Source: Bacillota bacterium | GTDB lineage: Bacteria; Bacillota; Clostridia; Christensenellales; UMGS416 | Assembly (NCBI GenBank): GCA_023421955.1 | Contig: JAEZSE010000021.1 | Coordinates: 1-64,000, forward strand | Direction of reading: 5' to 3' | Length of the DNA stretch: 64,000 bases | In this document: one piece after another, positions 42,718 to 51,307 of the stretch | Layout of the letters: each line of letters starts with the position of its first letter | Numbering within the stretch: the stretch's first letter is position 1 | Notes under the pieces: model-generated | What the model was told of the DNA's origin: nothing | Database searches by the model: none | What the model saw: the letters and a program-made list of their open reading frames with translations, nothing else | Position numbers and translations under genes: made by a program

Positions 42718-42758
42718 AGAGCCGCGCTTGACCTGTTGGTCAGGCGCGCTCTTTTTTT
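42718..42758 (+). terminator. Terminator in the leader of the oxidoreductase operon (attenuator candidate)
   Basis: About 14-bp stem (AGAGC, bulged C, GCGC, T-G wobble, TGACC; loop TGTT) and seven T residues, placed between the promoter and the TTG start at 42794. Such a leader terminator must be read through for expression; in Bacillus glpD the protein GlpP does this in response to glycerol 3-phosphate. Confidence 0.75.
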
Positions 42759-42793
42759 GTAATCATCATCATTCATAAAGGGGTTGTTTTCAT

Positions 42794-44251
42794 TTGTATG
42801 ATGTGGCAATCATCGGCGCAGGCGTCACTGGCGCATCTGTGGCACGGGAGTTATCCAGATACCAACTGAGCATCATTGTGCTGGAGCAAGGGGCAGACGT
42901 GGCCATGGGCGCTTCCCGGGCCAACAGCGCCATCGTGCACGCCGGTTTTGACTGCGTGCCGGGCACACTGATGGCACGGCTTAACGTTTTGGGCAGCAAG
43001 CTCATGCCCCAAGTGTGCCGGGAGCTTTCAGTGCCCTGGCAGAACATCGGCTCGCTGGTGCTGGCTTTCAATGAAGAAGAAGTGCGGACACTGCACAAGC
43101 TGAAGGAGCAGGGCGACGAAAACGGCGTGCCCGGCCTTGTGATCCTCAGCAGCGACGAGGTGCGCCGGCGGGAGCCCAACATCAGCCAAGAAGTGCTTGC
43201 CGCGCTCTGGGCACCGTCGGCGGCGATCACCTGCCCTTATGAGCTCACATTGGCCTTACTGGAGAACGCCATCGCCAACGGCGCTGTGGCACGGTTCGGC
43301 TTTGCCGTAACGGGGCTGCGGCGACAGGACGGTTTCTATAAGCTTACATCAGCGGAAGGTGAAACCATCAAATCCCGCTATGTCGTAAACGCAGCTGGGC
43401 TTTATTCCGATGAGATCAACAGCATGGCCGGTGGAAAGCCCTTTTCCATCAAGCCCCGCAAGGGCGAGTACATGATGCTGGATCGATCCGTGGGCGGAAT
43501 GGTGGGAACCGTGGTTTTCCAGACGCCCGGCAAACTGGGCAAGGGTGTGCTGGTGAGCCCCACCGTGGATGGCAATGTGTATGCCGGGCCTTCAGCGGTA
43601 GATATCACGGACAAGCGCGACACCGCCACCACGCCGGAGGGTCTGTGGTATCTGAAGAAGCTCAGCCGAAAGAGTGTGCCGGCGCTGCCGCTCAACAAGT
43701 GCATCACCACATTTTCGGGCTTGAGGGCCGTAGCGGTGAAAGAAGGCGGCGGCAAGAGCGACTTCATTATCGGCAGGGAGCCCGATGCCCCTGGCTTTGT
43801 GAACGCCGCCGGCATGTGCTCGCCGGGGCTCTCCTCCTCCCCCGCAGTGGCTCAGCTGGTGGCTGAGGAGCTTGCGTTGGCAGGACTCACCATGAAAAAG
43901 AAGGACAGTTTCAATCCCCTCCGGCCCCACACCAAGGCCTTCCGCGATATGGATGACAGCGAGCGCCGGGCAGCCATCGCCGAAGACCCGCTGCATGCCC
44001 ACATCGTGTGCCGCTGTGAGACCGTGACGGAAGCCGAGATAGTGCGGGCAATCCATTCCATGATCCCGGCAACCACGATGGATGGCATCAAGCGCCGCAC
44101 CCGCGCTCAGATGGGCCGGTGTCAGGGCGGTTTTTGCGGGCCGCGCATCCTGGAAATCATCAGCCGCGAAACGGGTATGGCGATGGAGGAAATCACGAAA
44201 TCCGGCGGAAGCTCCTGGCTTGTGCGGGAAAAGGAGGCCGGGCAATGCTGA
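42794..44251 (+). CDS. FAD-dependent glycerol-3-phosphate dehydrogenase-like oxidoreductase with BFD-type [2Fe-2S] domain
   Basis: 485 residues from a TTG at 42794 with AAAGGGG ten bases upstream. The FAD motif is AIIGAGVTGASVARELSRY (residues 5-23), with SRANSAIVHAGFD and RKGEYMMLDRS typical of GlpA-like proteins. The C-terminal ~90 residues carry a BFD-like centre with CRCETVTEAEI and RCQGGFCGPRI (CxC...CxxxxC). In clostridia this protein works with the next two gene products in glycerol 3-phosphate or related 2-hydroxyacid oxidation. Expression probably depends on read-through of the leader terminator. The 3' end overlaps the next gene. Confidence 0.9.
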   Translation: MYDVAIIGAGVTGASVARELSRYQLSIIVLEQGADVAMGASRANSAIVHAGFDCVPGTLMARLNVLGSKLMPQVCRELSVPWQNIGSLVLAFNEEEVRTLHKLKEQGDENGVPGLVILSSDEVRRREPNISQEVLAALWAPSAAITCPYELTLALLENAIANGAVARFGFAVTGLRRQDGFYKLTSAEGETIKSRYVVNAAGLYSDEINSMAGGKPFSIKPRKGEYMMLDRSVGGMVGTVVFQTPGKLGKGVLVSPTVDGNVYAGPSAVDITDKRDTATTPEGLWYLKKLSRKSVPALPLNKCITTFSGLRAVAVKEGGGKSDFIIGREPDAPGFVNAAGMCSPGLSSSPAVAQLVAEELALAGLTMKKKDSFNPLRPHTKAFRDMDDSERRAAIAEDPLHAHIVCRCETVTEAEIVRAIHSMIPATTMDGIKRRTRAQMGRCQGGFCGPRILEIISRETGMAMEEITKSGGSSWLVREKEAGQC

Positions 44252-45504
44252 ATTATGATGTGGCAGTGATCGGCGGCGGCCCGGCGGGGCTCGCTGCGGC
44301 GCTGGAGGCCAGGGCTGCCGGTGCTGCAAAGGTCGCGATCCTGGAGCGTGACAGCTCACTGGGCGGCATTTTGCAGCAATGCATCCACAACGGATTCGGG
44401 CTTCATTGGTTTGGGGAAGAACTGACCGGCCCGGAATACGCCGAGCGGTTCATTGAGAAGCTTGAGGGCAGCGGCATCGATGTGCTGCTGGATACGATGG
44501 TGCTGGAGCTTTCCGCCGATCGGCACATCAAAGCTGTGGGGACAGGCAGGGGGCTCGTTGAAATTGTGGCCCGCGCCGTAGTGCTGGCGATGGGCTGCCG
44601 GGAGCGCACCCGCGGAGCCATTGGCATCCCCGGGTTCCGGCCCGCCGGCGTCTACACCGCCGGCAGCGCCCAACGGCTGGTGAACATGCAAAACGTGATG
44701 CCCGGCCGCGAAATCGTAATCCTGGGATCCGGCGACATTGGCCTGATCATGGCGCGCAGGCTCACCTGGGAGGGTGCTGTGGTAAAGGCCGTGTGCGAGA
44801 TCATGCCCTACAGCAGCGGCCTTGCCCGAAATGTGGCACAGTGTTTGAGCGACAACAACATCCCGCTGTTGTTTCGTCACACCGTGGTGAAAATCCACGG
44901 GCGCGAGCGTGTTGAGGGTGTTACGATCGCCCAGGTGGGCGAAAACATGCGGCCCATCAAGACCACAGAGCAGTTCATCCCCTGCGACACGCTGCTGCTT
45001 TCCGTGGGCTTGATCCCGGAAAACGAGCTGTCCGCACTGGCCGGCGTGGAGCTGGACCCTGTCACGCAGGGAGCTATCGTGGACCAGCACCGCCAGACCA
45101 CTGTGCCGGGCATCTTCGCCTGCGGCAACGTGCTGCATGTGCATGACCTGGTGGACAATGTGAGCCGGGAGGCAGCCATTGCAGGCCGGGCAGCGGCACG
45201 CTTTGCGGTAAACGGCTTTGCCGAACCGCGGCACATAAAGGTGTCTGCCAGTGCCGGCGTGCGCACCGTGGTGCCACAGCGGCTGGATCTCAACAGCCTG
45301 CCGGAGGAAGGGCTCGCTCTTTACTACCGCGTGCGCGATGTGCTGAAACCCGCCGCCTGCGAGGTCACCAGCGGCGGGCAAACGCTGCTTCGCCGCCGCA
45401 AGGCTGTGATGACGCCAGGCGAGCTGGAGGAAGTAGAGCTAACCGCCAGGCAGTTGGCCGGAGTTTCAGAGACCCTGCTGGTCTCCGCACAGGGGGGGCA
45501 ATAA
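44245..45504 (+). CDS. NAD(P)/FAD-dependent oxidoreductase (GlpB-like partner)
   Basis: 419 residues from the ATG at 44245, overlapping the previous stop by seven bases, with GGAGG upstream. Two dinucleotide folds: AVIGGGPAGLAAALEAR (FAD, residues 7-23) and EIVILGSGDIGLIMARRL (NAD(P)). GGILQQCIHNGFGL is characteristic of the family paired with GlpA-like and DUF1667 proteins. Late FAD motif GIFACGNVLHVHDLVD. It presumably passes electrons between the G3P dehydrogenase-like subunit and a nicotinamide cofactor. Confidence 0.9.
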   Translation: MLNYDVAVIGGGPAGLAAALEARAAGAAKVAILERDSSLGGILQQCIHNGFGLHWFGEELTGPEYAERFIEKLEGSGIDVLLDTMVLELSADRHIKAVGTGRGLVEIVARAVVLAMGCRERTRGAIGIPGFRPAGVYTAGSAQRLVNMQNVMPGREIVILGSGDIGLIMARRLTWEGAVVKAVCEIMPYSSGLARNVAQCLSDNNIPLLFRHTVVKIHGRERVEGVTIAQVGENMRPIKTTEQFIPCDTLLLSVGLIPENELSALAGVELDPVTQGAIVDQHRQTTVPGIFACGNVLHVHDLVDNVSREAAIAGRAAARFAVNGFAEPRHIKVSASAGVRTVVPQRLDLNSLPEEGLALYYRVRDVLKPAACEVTSGGQTLLRRRKAVMTPGELEEVELTARQLAGVSETLLVSAQGGQ

Positions 45505-45505
45505 A

Positions 45506-45907
45506 ATGAGTGTCGTAACAGAAGAGCGCCGTGCTACGGAAATGGTTTGCATCGTTTGCCCTGTTGGCTGCCGTCTGAAGGCTGCGGTTGTGGGAGGCCA
45601 GGTGAAAGTATCCGGCAACACCTGCGCCAGGGGCGTGAAATATGCCTCGGAAGAGTTGACAAACCCCACCCGCACCGTCACCTCGTCTATCGCCGTGGCC
45701 GGCGGGCAACTGGCGCTGCTGTCGGTGAAGACAGCGCAGCCAGTGCCCAAAGCGGCAATACCGGCGGTGCTGGCTGCCATCCGCTGTGCTTCGGCGCAAG
45801 CGCCGGTGCGTGTGGGCGATGTGGTGATCAGCAACGCAGCCGGCACCGGCGTGGATGTGTTGGCAACAAGGAGTGTGCGTGTGAAGGAAATTGGGATCCA
45901 GCCCTGA
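45506..45907 (+). CDS. DUF1667 iron-sulfur-type subunit
   Basis: 133 residues, one base after the preceding stop. DUF1667 proteins are small Cys-containing partners of the two oxidoreductases above. MVCIVCPVGCRLKAAV gives C-x-x-C-x-x-x-C, and GNTCARGVKYASEEL adds a fourth cysteine, suiting a [4Fe-4S] or similar cluster. RTVTSSIAV and LLSVKTAQPVPK are also typical. Last gene of the operon; a 9-bp hairpin overlaps its stop codon. Confidence 0.9.
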   Translation: MSVVTEERRATEMVCIVCPVGCRLKAAVVGGQVKVSGNTCARGVKYASEELTNPTRTVTSSIAVAGGQLALLSVKTAQPVPKAAIPAVLAAIRCASAQAPVRVGDVVISNAAGTGVDVLATRSVRVKEIGIQP

Positions 45908-45922
45908 GCCGTAGCTCAGGGC
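45901..45922 (+). terminator. Hairpin overlapping the DUF1667 stop codon
   Basis: GCCCTGAGC-CGTA-GCTCAGGGC, perfect 9-bp stem; no clear T-tract follows, so termination would be weak or factor-assisted. Confidence 0.55.
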
Positions 45923-46054
45923 TCACAATTCTCATACGTCTATAACAATACAGGTATATGCTCATGTTTTAGTTTATTCCGCTCATGATCAGGGCAATTT
46001 GTAACTGTAACTTGCTACACGATCAGGTTATCAAGTTATGGAAGGGCTGGCAGA

Positions 46055-48523
46055 ATGAAACTCAGAACACGACTATCAGCCACAATCATTCCAGTTTTGT
46101 TGCTAGGTGTGATCATAATCAATGTTACGTTTGGGAGCTTCCTGCAAAACCTTTCACTCGCACAAGAGAAGATGCTGGTTGACCAAAGCGAAAAGAACAT
46201 CGTCCAGTTTCTCTCTGATCGAACAGACAAATACACCGGAACCGTTAATGACTGGGCTCATTGGAATGATACATACCATTTCGTGGCCGGAAACAATCCG
46301 GCTTATGTAAAAGACAATATTACTGAGGACACATTTGAGAACCTTGATATCAATTTCATGATATTAACCACGCTGGACGGAACCGTGGTTCATAAAGCAT
46401 ACTATTACTTTGGGATGGGTGACTTTGGAGGGTTTTCCATCCCGTTCCAAAACAGCATGAACAAGGCCATACAGAAATTTACAAACGGTGACGACCATTA
46501 CGGGATACTACAAATCGGAGACACGTTTTACTTCGTATCGTCATCAAGCGTCACTGATTCCAACAGTGTAAATGCTCCAAATGGCTACTTGATTTTTGGC
46601 AGGCAAATCAGCTGGCAAATCATCGATTCCCTGGAAAAGATATCCGGCTGCACGCTGGAGACCATCCGCGAAGTGGGCAATGAAGAACCCAGCAGTGCCA
46701 AATTGAAGGGGTCCGTCCCAGTATTTGAGAGAAATGTCGCGATTAGTGAGGATAGAAATTCGATCCTGATCACTCTTGTTGCACAGAACAACGAAGCCGA
46801 GTTTCCAGATGTCGAGATGGGGCTTACCATGGACCGTTCCTTATACGTCATGTCCCTTGAAAGAGCGCTTCGGTTTGCTTTGTTCAACACCATTGCTTTG
46901 TTGATATTATCGTTCACGATATTCTTGATTGTCGGCAGATATTTGTCCAAACCGTTTATAAACCTGGTCAACGATCTGAAAGAAATAGACATCAGCGAAA
47001 ACCACTTTACAAGAATGCCTGGCAATAAAATCGCAGAGTTTTCCTTTATCAGTGAATCGATCAACAACTTGCTTACGAGGATTGAAGCGGAACACAGCAA
47101 GGTGGTGGCCAACGAGGAGAAACTGCAGGCAACATTGCTGTCGGTGGGCGATGGGGTGGTATCGGTGGACAACACCGGTCTGGTCCAATTCCTGAATCCT
47201 ATTGCGGAGCATCTGACCGGGTGGACACTGCAGGAAGCGCTGAACCAACCCATTGAGAACGTTTTCCGCATTATCAACGAATACACACGCGATCTGGTGG
47301 AAAGCCCGGTGAAGGTCGTGTTTGAAACACAAAAGATTGTCGATCTTACGAACCACACATTACTGGTCTCGAGAGATGGCACAGAACGCCCGATTGAAGA
47401 CACCGCCGCGCCTATCCTCGATGTGCATGGCCAGACCATCGGATGCGTGTTGGTGTTCCGTGATTTCAGTGAGCGCAAGGAACGTCAACGCCGTATTGAG
47501 TATCTAAGCTACCATGATCAACTCTCCGGGCTTTACAACCGGCGGTTCTTTGAGGAAGAATTGCGGCGGCTCGATGTGAGCCGGAATCTGCCCATCTCCT
47601 TCATCTATTCAGACGTGAACGGGTTGAAAACAATCAACGATGCATTCGGCCATCAGGTTGGCGATCAGTTGATCCGCGAGGTATCTGATGCAATGAAAGC
47701 AGAGTGCCGCGCAGACGACATCATTGCCAGGACAGGCGGCGATGAGTTTATCATCCTATTGCCAAAAACCGATTCTCATGCCGTGGAAAAAATCACTGAG
47801 CGAATCCATGAGCGGGTTGAAATGATTAAGTTCATGGAGATCGGCGCCTCCATCGCGTTCGGGTGGAGCACGAAGCTATTGGAAGGCCAACACGTCTGGG
47901 ATGTGCTGAAAAAAGCAGAAAACAAGATGTATCAAAACAAGATCCTGCACGCAGCCAGCAAGCGTAACGCAGTGATCCGCTCCATCATGAATGCGCTGTT
48001 GGTAAAAAGCCCGAGAGAAAACGCACACTCCAAACGAGTCAGTAAGCTTTGCGAAGATATGGGAGTGGTGCTTAACTTGAAAATCGACGAGATCAGAGAG
48101 CTCAAAACAGCCGGCGAGCTGCACGACATTGGAAAAATCGCGGTGGATGAAACTCTCCTTGACAAGACAGAAAAGCTGTCTGACAGCGAACTGGCCCAAA
48201 TCAGGCAACACCCGGAAATTGGGTTTCGGCTGTTGAACACATCCAACGAGTTTTACTTCATTGCAGAATATGTGCTGGCACACCACGAGCGCTGGGACGG
48301 AACCGGGTACCCCCGCGGGTTGGTTGGCGAGGCAATCCCATGGAAGGCCAGGATCATTGCCATCGCCGATTCCTATGACGCGATGACCAGTGACCGGCCA
48401 TACCGCAAGGCCATGTCGATGGAAGATGCCATTGCAGAGTTGAAGAAAAGCGCAAGCACCCAGTTCGACCCCGATATCGCCAAGGTATTTGTGGAAAAGG
48501 TATTGGGAGAAAGCTGGCAGTAA
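46055..48523 (+). CDS. CHASE4-HAMP-PAS-GGDEF-HD-GYP membrane signalling protein
   Basis: 822 residues. Membrane helix (8-28), an extracellular CHASE4-type sensor (about 40-250, with DWAHWNDTYHFV), second helix (about 270-292), HAMP-like linker, PAS domain (about 355-465, GDGVVSVDNTGLVQFLNPIAEHLTGW), GGDEF domain with an intact GGDEF motif (TGGDEFIILLP), and an HD-GYP domain with HDIGKIAV and HHERWDGTGYPRG. It could both make and break cyclic di-GMP; which activity dominates cannot be told. Stands alone, with ribosome site GGAAGGG. Confidence 0.93.
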   Translation: MKLRTRLSATIIPVLLLGVIIINVTFGSFLQNLSLAQEKMLVDQSEKNIVQFLSDRTDKYTGTVNDWAHWNDTYHFVAGNNPAYVKDNITEDTFENLDINFMILTTLDGTVVHKAYYYFGMGDFGGFSIPFQNSMNKAIQKFTNGDDHYGILQIGDTFYFVSSSSVTDSNSVNAPNGYLIFGRQISWQIIDSLEKISGCTLETIREVGNEEPSSAKLKGSVPVFERNVAISEDRNSILITLVAQNNEAEFPDVEMGLTMDRSLYVMSLERALRFALFNTIALLILSFTIFLIVGRYLSKPFINLVNDLKEIDISENHFTRMPGNKIAEFSFISESINNLLTRIEAEHSKVVANEEKLQATLLSVGDGVVSVDNTGLVQFLNPIAEHLTGWTLQEALNQPIENVFRIINEYTRDLVESPVKVVFETQKIVDLTNHTLLVSRDGTERPIEDTAAPILDVHGQTIGCVLVFRDFSERKERQRRIEYLSYHDQLSGLYNRRFFEEELRRLDVSRNLPISFIYSDVNGLKTINDAFGHQVGDQLIREVSDAMKAECRADDIIARTGGDEFIILLPKTDSHAVEKITERIHERVEMIKFMEIGASIAFGWSTKLLEGQHVWDVLKKAENKMYQNKILHAASKRNAVIRSIMNALLVKSPRENAHSKRVSKLCEDMGVVLNLKIDEIRELKTAGELHDIGKIAVDETLLDKTEKLSDSELAQIRQHPEIGFRLLNTSNEFYFIAEYVLAHHERWDGTGYPRGLVGEAIPWKARIIAIADSYDAMTSDRPYRKAMSMEDAIAELKKSASTQFDPDIAKVFVEKVLGESWQ

Positions 48524-48524
48524 T

Positions 48525-48726
48525 TTATTCCTCTACCCATACATACCGCACGCGGTAAACCGCGCCGCCATGGCGGGATAATGGAGCGGACTCCCCATTG
48601 CTGTTCAGCGGATCCATGCACAGGTGTTCTCCATTGGAAGCTCCCACAATCAGCACCCGATGCACATCCAGTTACCGCCAGTGCCATTGCAGCAAACGCC
48701 GCAATGATCAGCATCCGCCGCCTCAT
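48525..48726 (-). pseudogene. Frameshifted small lipoprotein remnant
   Basis: On the minus strand an ATG at 48726 follows GGAGG and opens a clear lipoprotein signal (RRRMLIIAAFAAMALAVTGC). After about 25 codons the original frame loses sense, while the +1 frame continues as DVHRVLIVGASNGEHLC and ends VYRVRYVWVEE with a TAA at 48525, two bases past the end of the HD-GYP gene. The simplest view is a decayed lipoprotein gene with an internal deletion or frameshift. The rest of 48524-48910 shows nothing else. Confidence 0.5.
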
Positions 48727-48910
48727 TCCACGCCTCCATATCTCCATTGTTGGCCCGAGTATATCACCGGGCCAAGCTCTAAACAAGCTGTTTCAAGCAT
48801 ACACTATAAACACTCGCTGCGACAAACAAGCCGACAACGTTGCCAAACTCTTGCATTCCGGTTATACTGAATCCATCGGAAAAGCACATCATCACATCGG
48901 AGGAATGGCA

Positions 48911-49297
48911 ATGTACTGCGCGCATTGCGGCAATCGGATATCGGAAGAGGCCAGCTTTTGCACCCAATGTGGGGCCAAAGCTGCAATCAGCCAACCGCAC
49001 ACCGTTGTGTCACGCATCTCAGGCTCACCCATTGAGGTCTATGTGGAAACCAACAGCCCATCAGCCATCGCCCTTTGCCATAGGCTGCACAGCGAACTGA
49101 ACCTGCCCTACCCCATCGCACAGACGCCGGAACAGGCTGACCGCCGCTGGAAGCCTGGCATGGCTTGCTTTTATGTGAAGGGCAACGAGTGGGACATACT
49201 AAACCTGAAAGAAGCCATCACGATGCGCCTTTTGGTCGAGGGTTGGCAGATGCAGCCGGCGACCAGCATATTTGTCCGTGAGGAAACAGAGCTTTGA
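48911..49297 (+). CDS. Zinc-ribbon protein with putative signal-transducing C-terminal domain
   Basis: 128 residues from the ATG at 48911 (GGAGG seven bases upstream; a second ATG at 48905 is too close). The N-terminus is a treble-clef zinc ribbon, CAHCGNRISEEASFCTQCG (residues 3-21). The remaining domain (IEVYVETNSPSAIALCHRL, YPIAQTPEQADRRWKPGMACFYVKG, LLVEGWQMQP) is not one I recognise. Cytoplasmic. Confidence 0.75.
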   Translation: MYCAHCGNRISEEASFCTQCGAKAAISQPHTVVSRISGSPIEVYVETNSPSAIALCHRLHSELNLPYPIAQTPEQADRRWKPGMACFYVKGNEWDILNLKEAITMRLLVEGWQMQPATSIFVREETEL

Positions 49298-49378
49298 TCC
49301 CGGGTTAAGATCAATTCATCATATTTGCGGCTCAAACGGCATTACAATGTATCATCTCCGAAAGGAGGATGCGTTGCC

Positions 49379-49861
49379 TTGCGTGAAAAATACTGGGCTT
49401 ATTACACGGGCACAAAGTATGAGCTTCTCTATTTCTACGAATACCGCAACGATTCCTACCGGTGGATGAGATACCTCGAGAGCTTTCTGGCAATTGTGTC
49501 CAGCACCAGCGTGGCGGCGTGGGCAGTATGGAGCCAATTGCCGCTGCTATGGGCGGTGCTGATTGCAGCGTCACAGGTAATGACGGCGGTGAAGCAATAT
49601 CTGCCATACAGCAAGCGGGTCACGGCGCTCAATGAGCTGTTGCCCCGACTGGACGCCGTGCTCAACCGTATTGACCACGACTGGTTGCGAGTTGATAAGG
49701 GCAGCCTGACCGATGAGCAAATCAACGACCTGCTCTTCAGTTACAAAAAAGAATGCACCGACCTTGCAAACCAGCACCTGACCGGCGTTTACCTCCCAGA
49801 GCGGGAAGATTTTCGCAGGGCGGCGCAGGGCAAGGCTGAATGCTTTTTTGAGTGTTTTTAG
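49379..49861 (+). CDS. SLATT-domain membrane protein
   Basis: 160 residues from a TTG at 49379 with AAAGGAGG ten bases upstream; in-frame codons further up have no ribosome site. Two adjacent membrane helices (about 40-60 and 63-80: SFLAIVSSTSVAAWAVW, LLWAVLIAASQVMTAV) followed by KQYLPYSKRVTALNELLPRLD and a soluble helical tail, the SLATT layout. SLATT proteins are predicted pore-forming effectors of nucleotide-dependent conflict systems. No nucleotide-synthase gene is adjacent; only a 68-residue ORF follows 10 bases later. Confidence 0.75.
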   Translation: MREKYWAYYTGTKYELLYFYEYRNDSYRWMRYLESFLAIVSSTSVAAWAVWSQLPLLWAVLIAASQVMTAVKQYLPYSKRVTALNELLPRLDAVLNRIDHDWLRVDKGSLTDEQINDLLFSYKKECTDLANQHLTGVYLPEREDFRRAAQGKAECFFECF

Positions 49862-49871
49862 AGGGAAGACA

Positions 49872-50078
49872 ATGAAAAAAAACGAAACAGTAAATGGCTC
49901 CAGCGTACGGACTCCAGGTGACAACCGGCACAACTTCGCACAGGTGCCAGCAATGACCCGGCCCATCCCGCTGCCCCGCATGGATATGCTCCAGCAGCGG
50001 GAGGAGGTTGGAAAACAAATCAAAACCAGCCTGGATCAGAATGACTCGCTGCCTTCCGCGAAGGGAATCAGAGAGTAA
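49872..50078 (+). CDS. Small soluble protein after the SLATT gene, unknown
   Basis: 68 residues, with GAGGGAAG before the ATG. Pro/Arg/Gln-rich, no membrane segment: a disordered N-terminus (NGSSVRTPGDNRHN), a Pro-rich centre (TRPIPLPRMD) and a short helix (QQREEVGKQIKTSLDQ). I do not recognise it. Position 10 bases after the SLATT stop suggests a partner or antidote role, by position only. Confidence 0.6.
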   Translation: MKKNETVNGSSVRTPGDNRHNFAQVPAMTRPIPLPRMDMLQQREEVGKQIKTSLDQNDSLPSAKGIRE

Positions 50079-50112
50079 AGTTTTACACATTTACCCCCGT
50101 TAGCCTTGATGA

Positions 50113-50118
50113 TATAAT
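50113..50118 (+). promoter_or_regulatory. Extended -10 box directly before apbE
   Basis: TGA-TATAAT, seven bases before the ATG at 50126; no ribosome site lies between, so the transcript may be leaderless. Confidence 0.5.
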
Positions 50119-50125
50119 TGTCCTC

Positions 50126-51205
50126 ATGAAAAAGGCACTTATATTCTTGCTGTGTTCTATCATGTTACTTGCCGCGGGCTGCTCCGGCTCGTCGGGCTAT
50201 CAAAAATACTCCACCGAATTTCTGGACACCTTTGACACTGTGATTCAGGTGATGGGCTATAGCAAAAGCCAGGCTGAGTTTGACAATTGGGCAGAAAAAG
50301 CACAAGCTCGTTTCGTAGAGCTGAATAAGCTTTATGATATGTATCACGACTACGACGGTGTCAACAACATCAAAACCATCAACGATAATGCCGGTAAACA
50401 GCCTGTAAAGGTGAGCTCCGATATCATCCAAATGCTTCTGTTTTGCAAGCAGTGGCAGGCCAAAACACCGGAGGCCATCAACATCGCGCTTGGCGCGATG
50501 GTTGGCATCTGGCACGATTACCGCCAGGCCGGTTTGGACAATCCAGGCCAGGCCGCCTTGCCTCCCATAGATAAACTTGAGGATGCAGCGTCACATAGCA
50601 ATATCGATGATGTGATCATAGACGAGGCAGCTGGCACAGTTTATCTGCGGGACCCGGAAATGCGTCTGGACGTGGGTTCGGTTGCCAAGGGTTACGCGAC
50701 TGAGCTGGTGGCCAAGGAACTAAACAGCCTGGGTTGGCAGTCATTCGTGATCAACAGCGGCGGCAACGTGCGTGCCATCGGGGCGAAACTGGACGGCAAG
50801 AATTCCAAATGGGGTGTGGGCATCACCGATCCGGGAAATCCCGGTGACGCAGTCACCGCCGCCAAGTTGCTGGATACAGCATATGTGGCAGGTCTATCCG
50901 TGACGACTGCAGGTGATTATCAGCGTTACTACACCGTGGATGGCAAACGCTACCACCATATCATCGACCCAGAAACGCTGATGCCTGCCAATCATTTCAA
51001 AGCTGTCTCCGTGGTGACAGAGAGCTCTGCTGTGGCTGATTTTGTAGACACCGTGCTGTTCATCCTGCCCTACGAGGATGGTTTGGCCTATATTCAAAGC
51101 ATTGGCGGCATCGAAGCGATGTGGGTGCTGCCTGACGGCACCATCCGGGCTACCGATGGCATGAAGGCGATGCTGAAGAACCTGGGTGGGGCGACGGCTC
51201 AATAA
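50126..51205 (+). CDS. apbE: FAD:protein FMN transferase, lipoprotein
   Basis: 359 residues. Lipoprotein signal ending LLAAGC, then the ApbE fold: STEFLDTFDTVIQVMGYS, the central LDVGSVAKGYATELVAKEL, the FAD-binding VINSGGNVRAIG, and HHIIDPETLMPA. ApbE covalently attaches FMN to Thr of exported flavoproteins such as Rnf or NQR subunits, on the outer face of the membrane. No such target gene is in the window. No Shine-Dalgarno precedes the ATG; a TATAAT box lies seven bases upstream. Confidence 0.94.
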   Translation: MKKALIFLLCSIMLLAAGCSGSSGYQKYSTEFLDTFDTVIQVMGYSKSQAEFDNWAEKAQARFVELNKLYDMYHDYDGVNNIKTINDNAGKQPVKVSSDIIQMLLFCKQWQAKTPEAINIALGAMVGIWHDYRQAGLDNPGQAALPPIDKLEDAASHSNIDDVIIDEAAGTVYLRDPEMRLDVGSVAKGYATELVAKELNSLGWQSFVINSGGNVRAIGAKLDGKNSKWGVGITDPGNPGDAVTAAKLLDTAYVAGLSVTTAGDYQRYYTVDGKRYHHIIDPETLMPANHFKAVSVVTESSAVADFVDTVLFILPYEDGLAYIQSIGGIEAMWVLPDGTIRATDGMKAMLKNLGGATAQ

Positions 51206-51307
51206 CAAGACTTGCCGTTTCTTGGCACGTGAAGTCAAATTGCATGCCTTTGTGACAAAAAGATGCTATAATACCGATATTCTTTCCTATTTTAAGGAGT
51301 TCTGCCG

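Noticed and set aside
46055..48523. Degenerate GGDEF or HD-GYP domain
   Set aside because: Both signature motifs (GGDEF, HD and GYP) are intact, so there is no sequence ground for calling either domain inactive.
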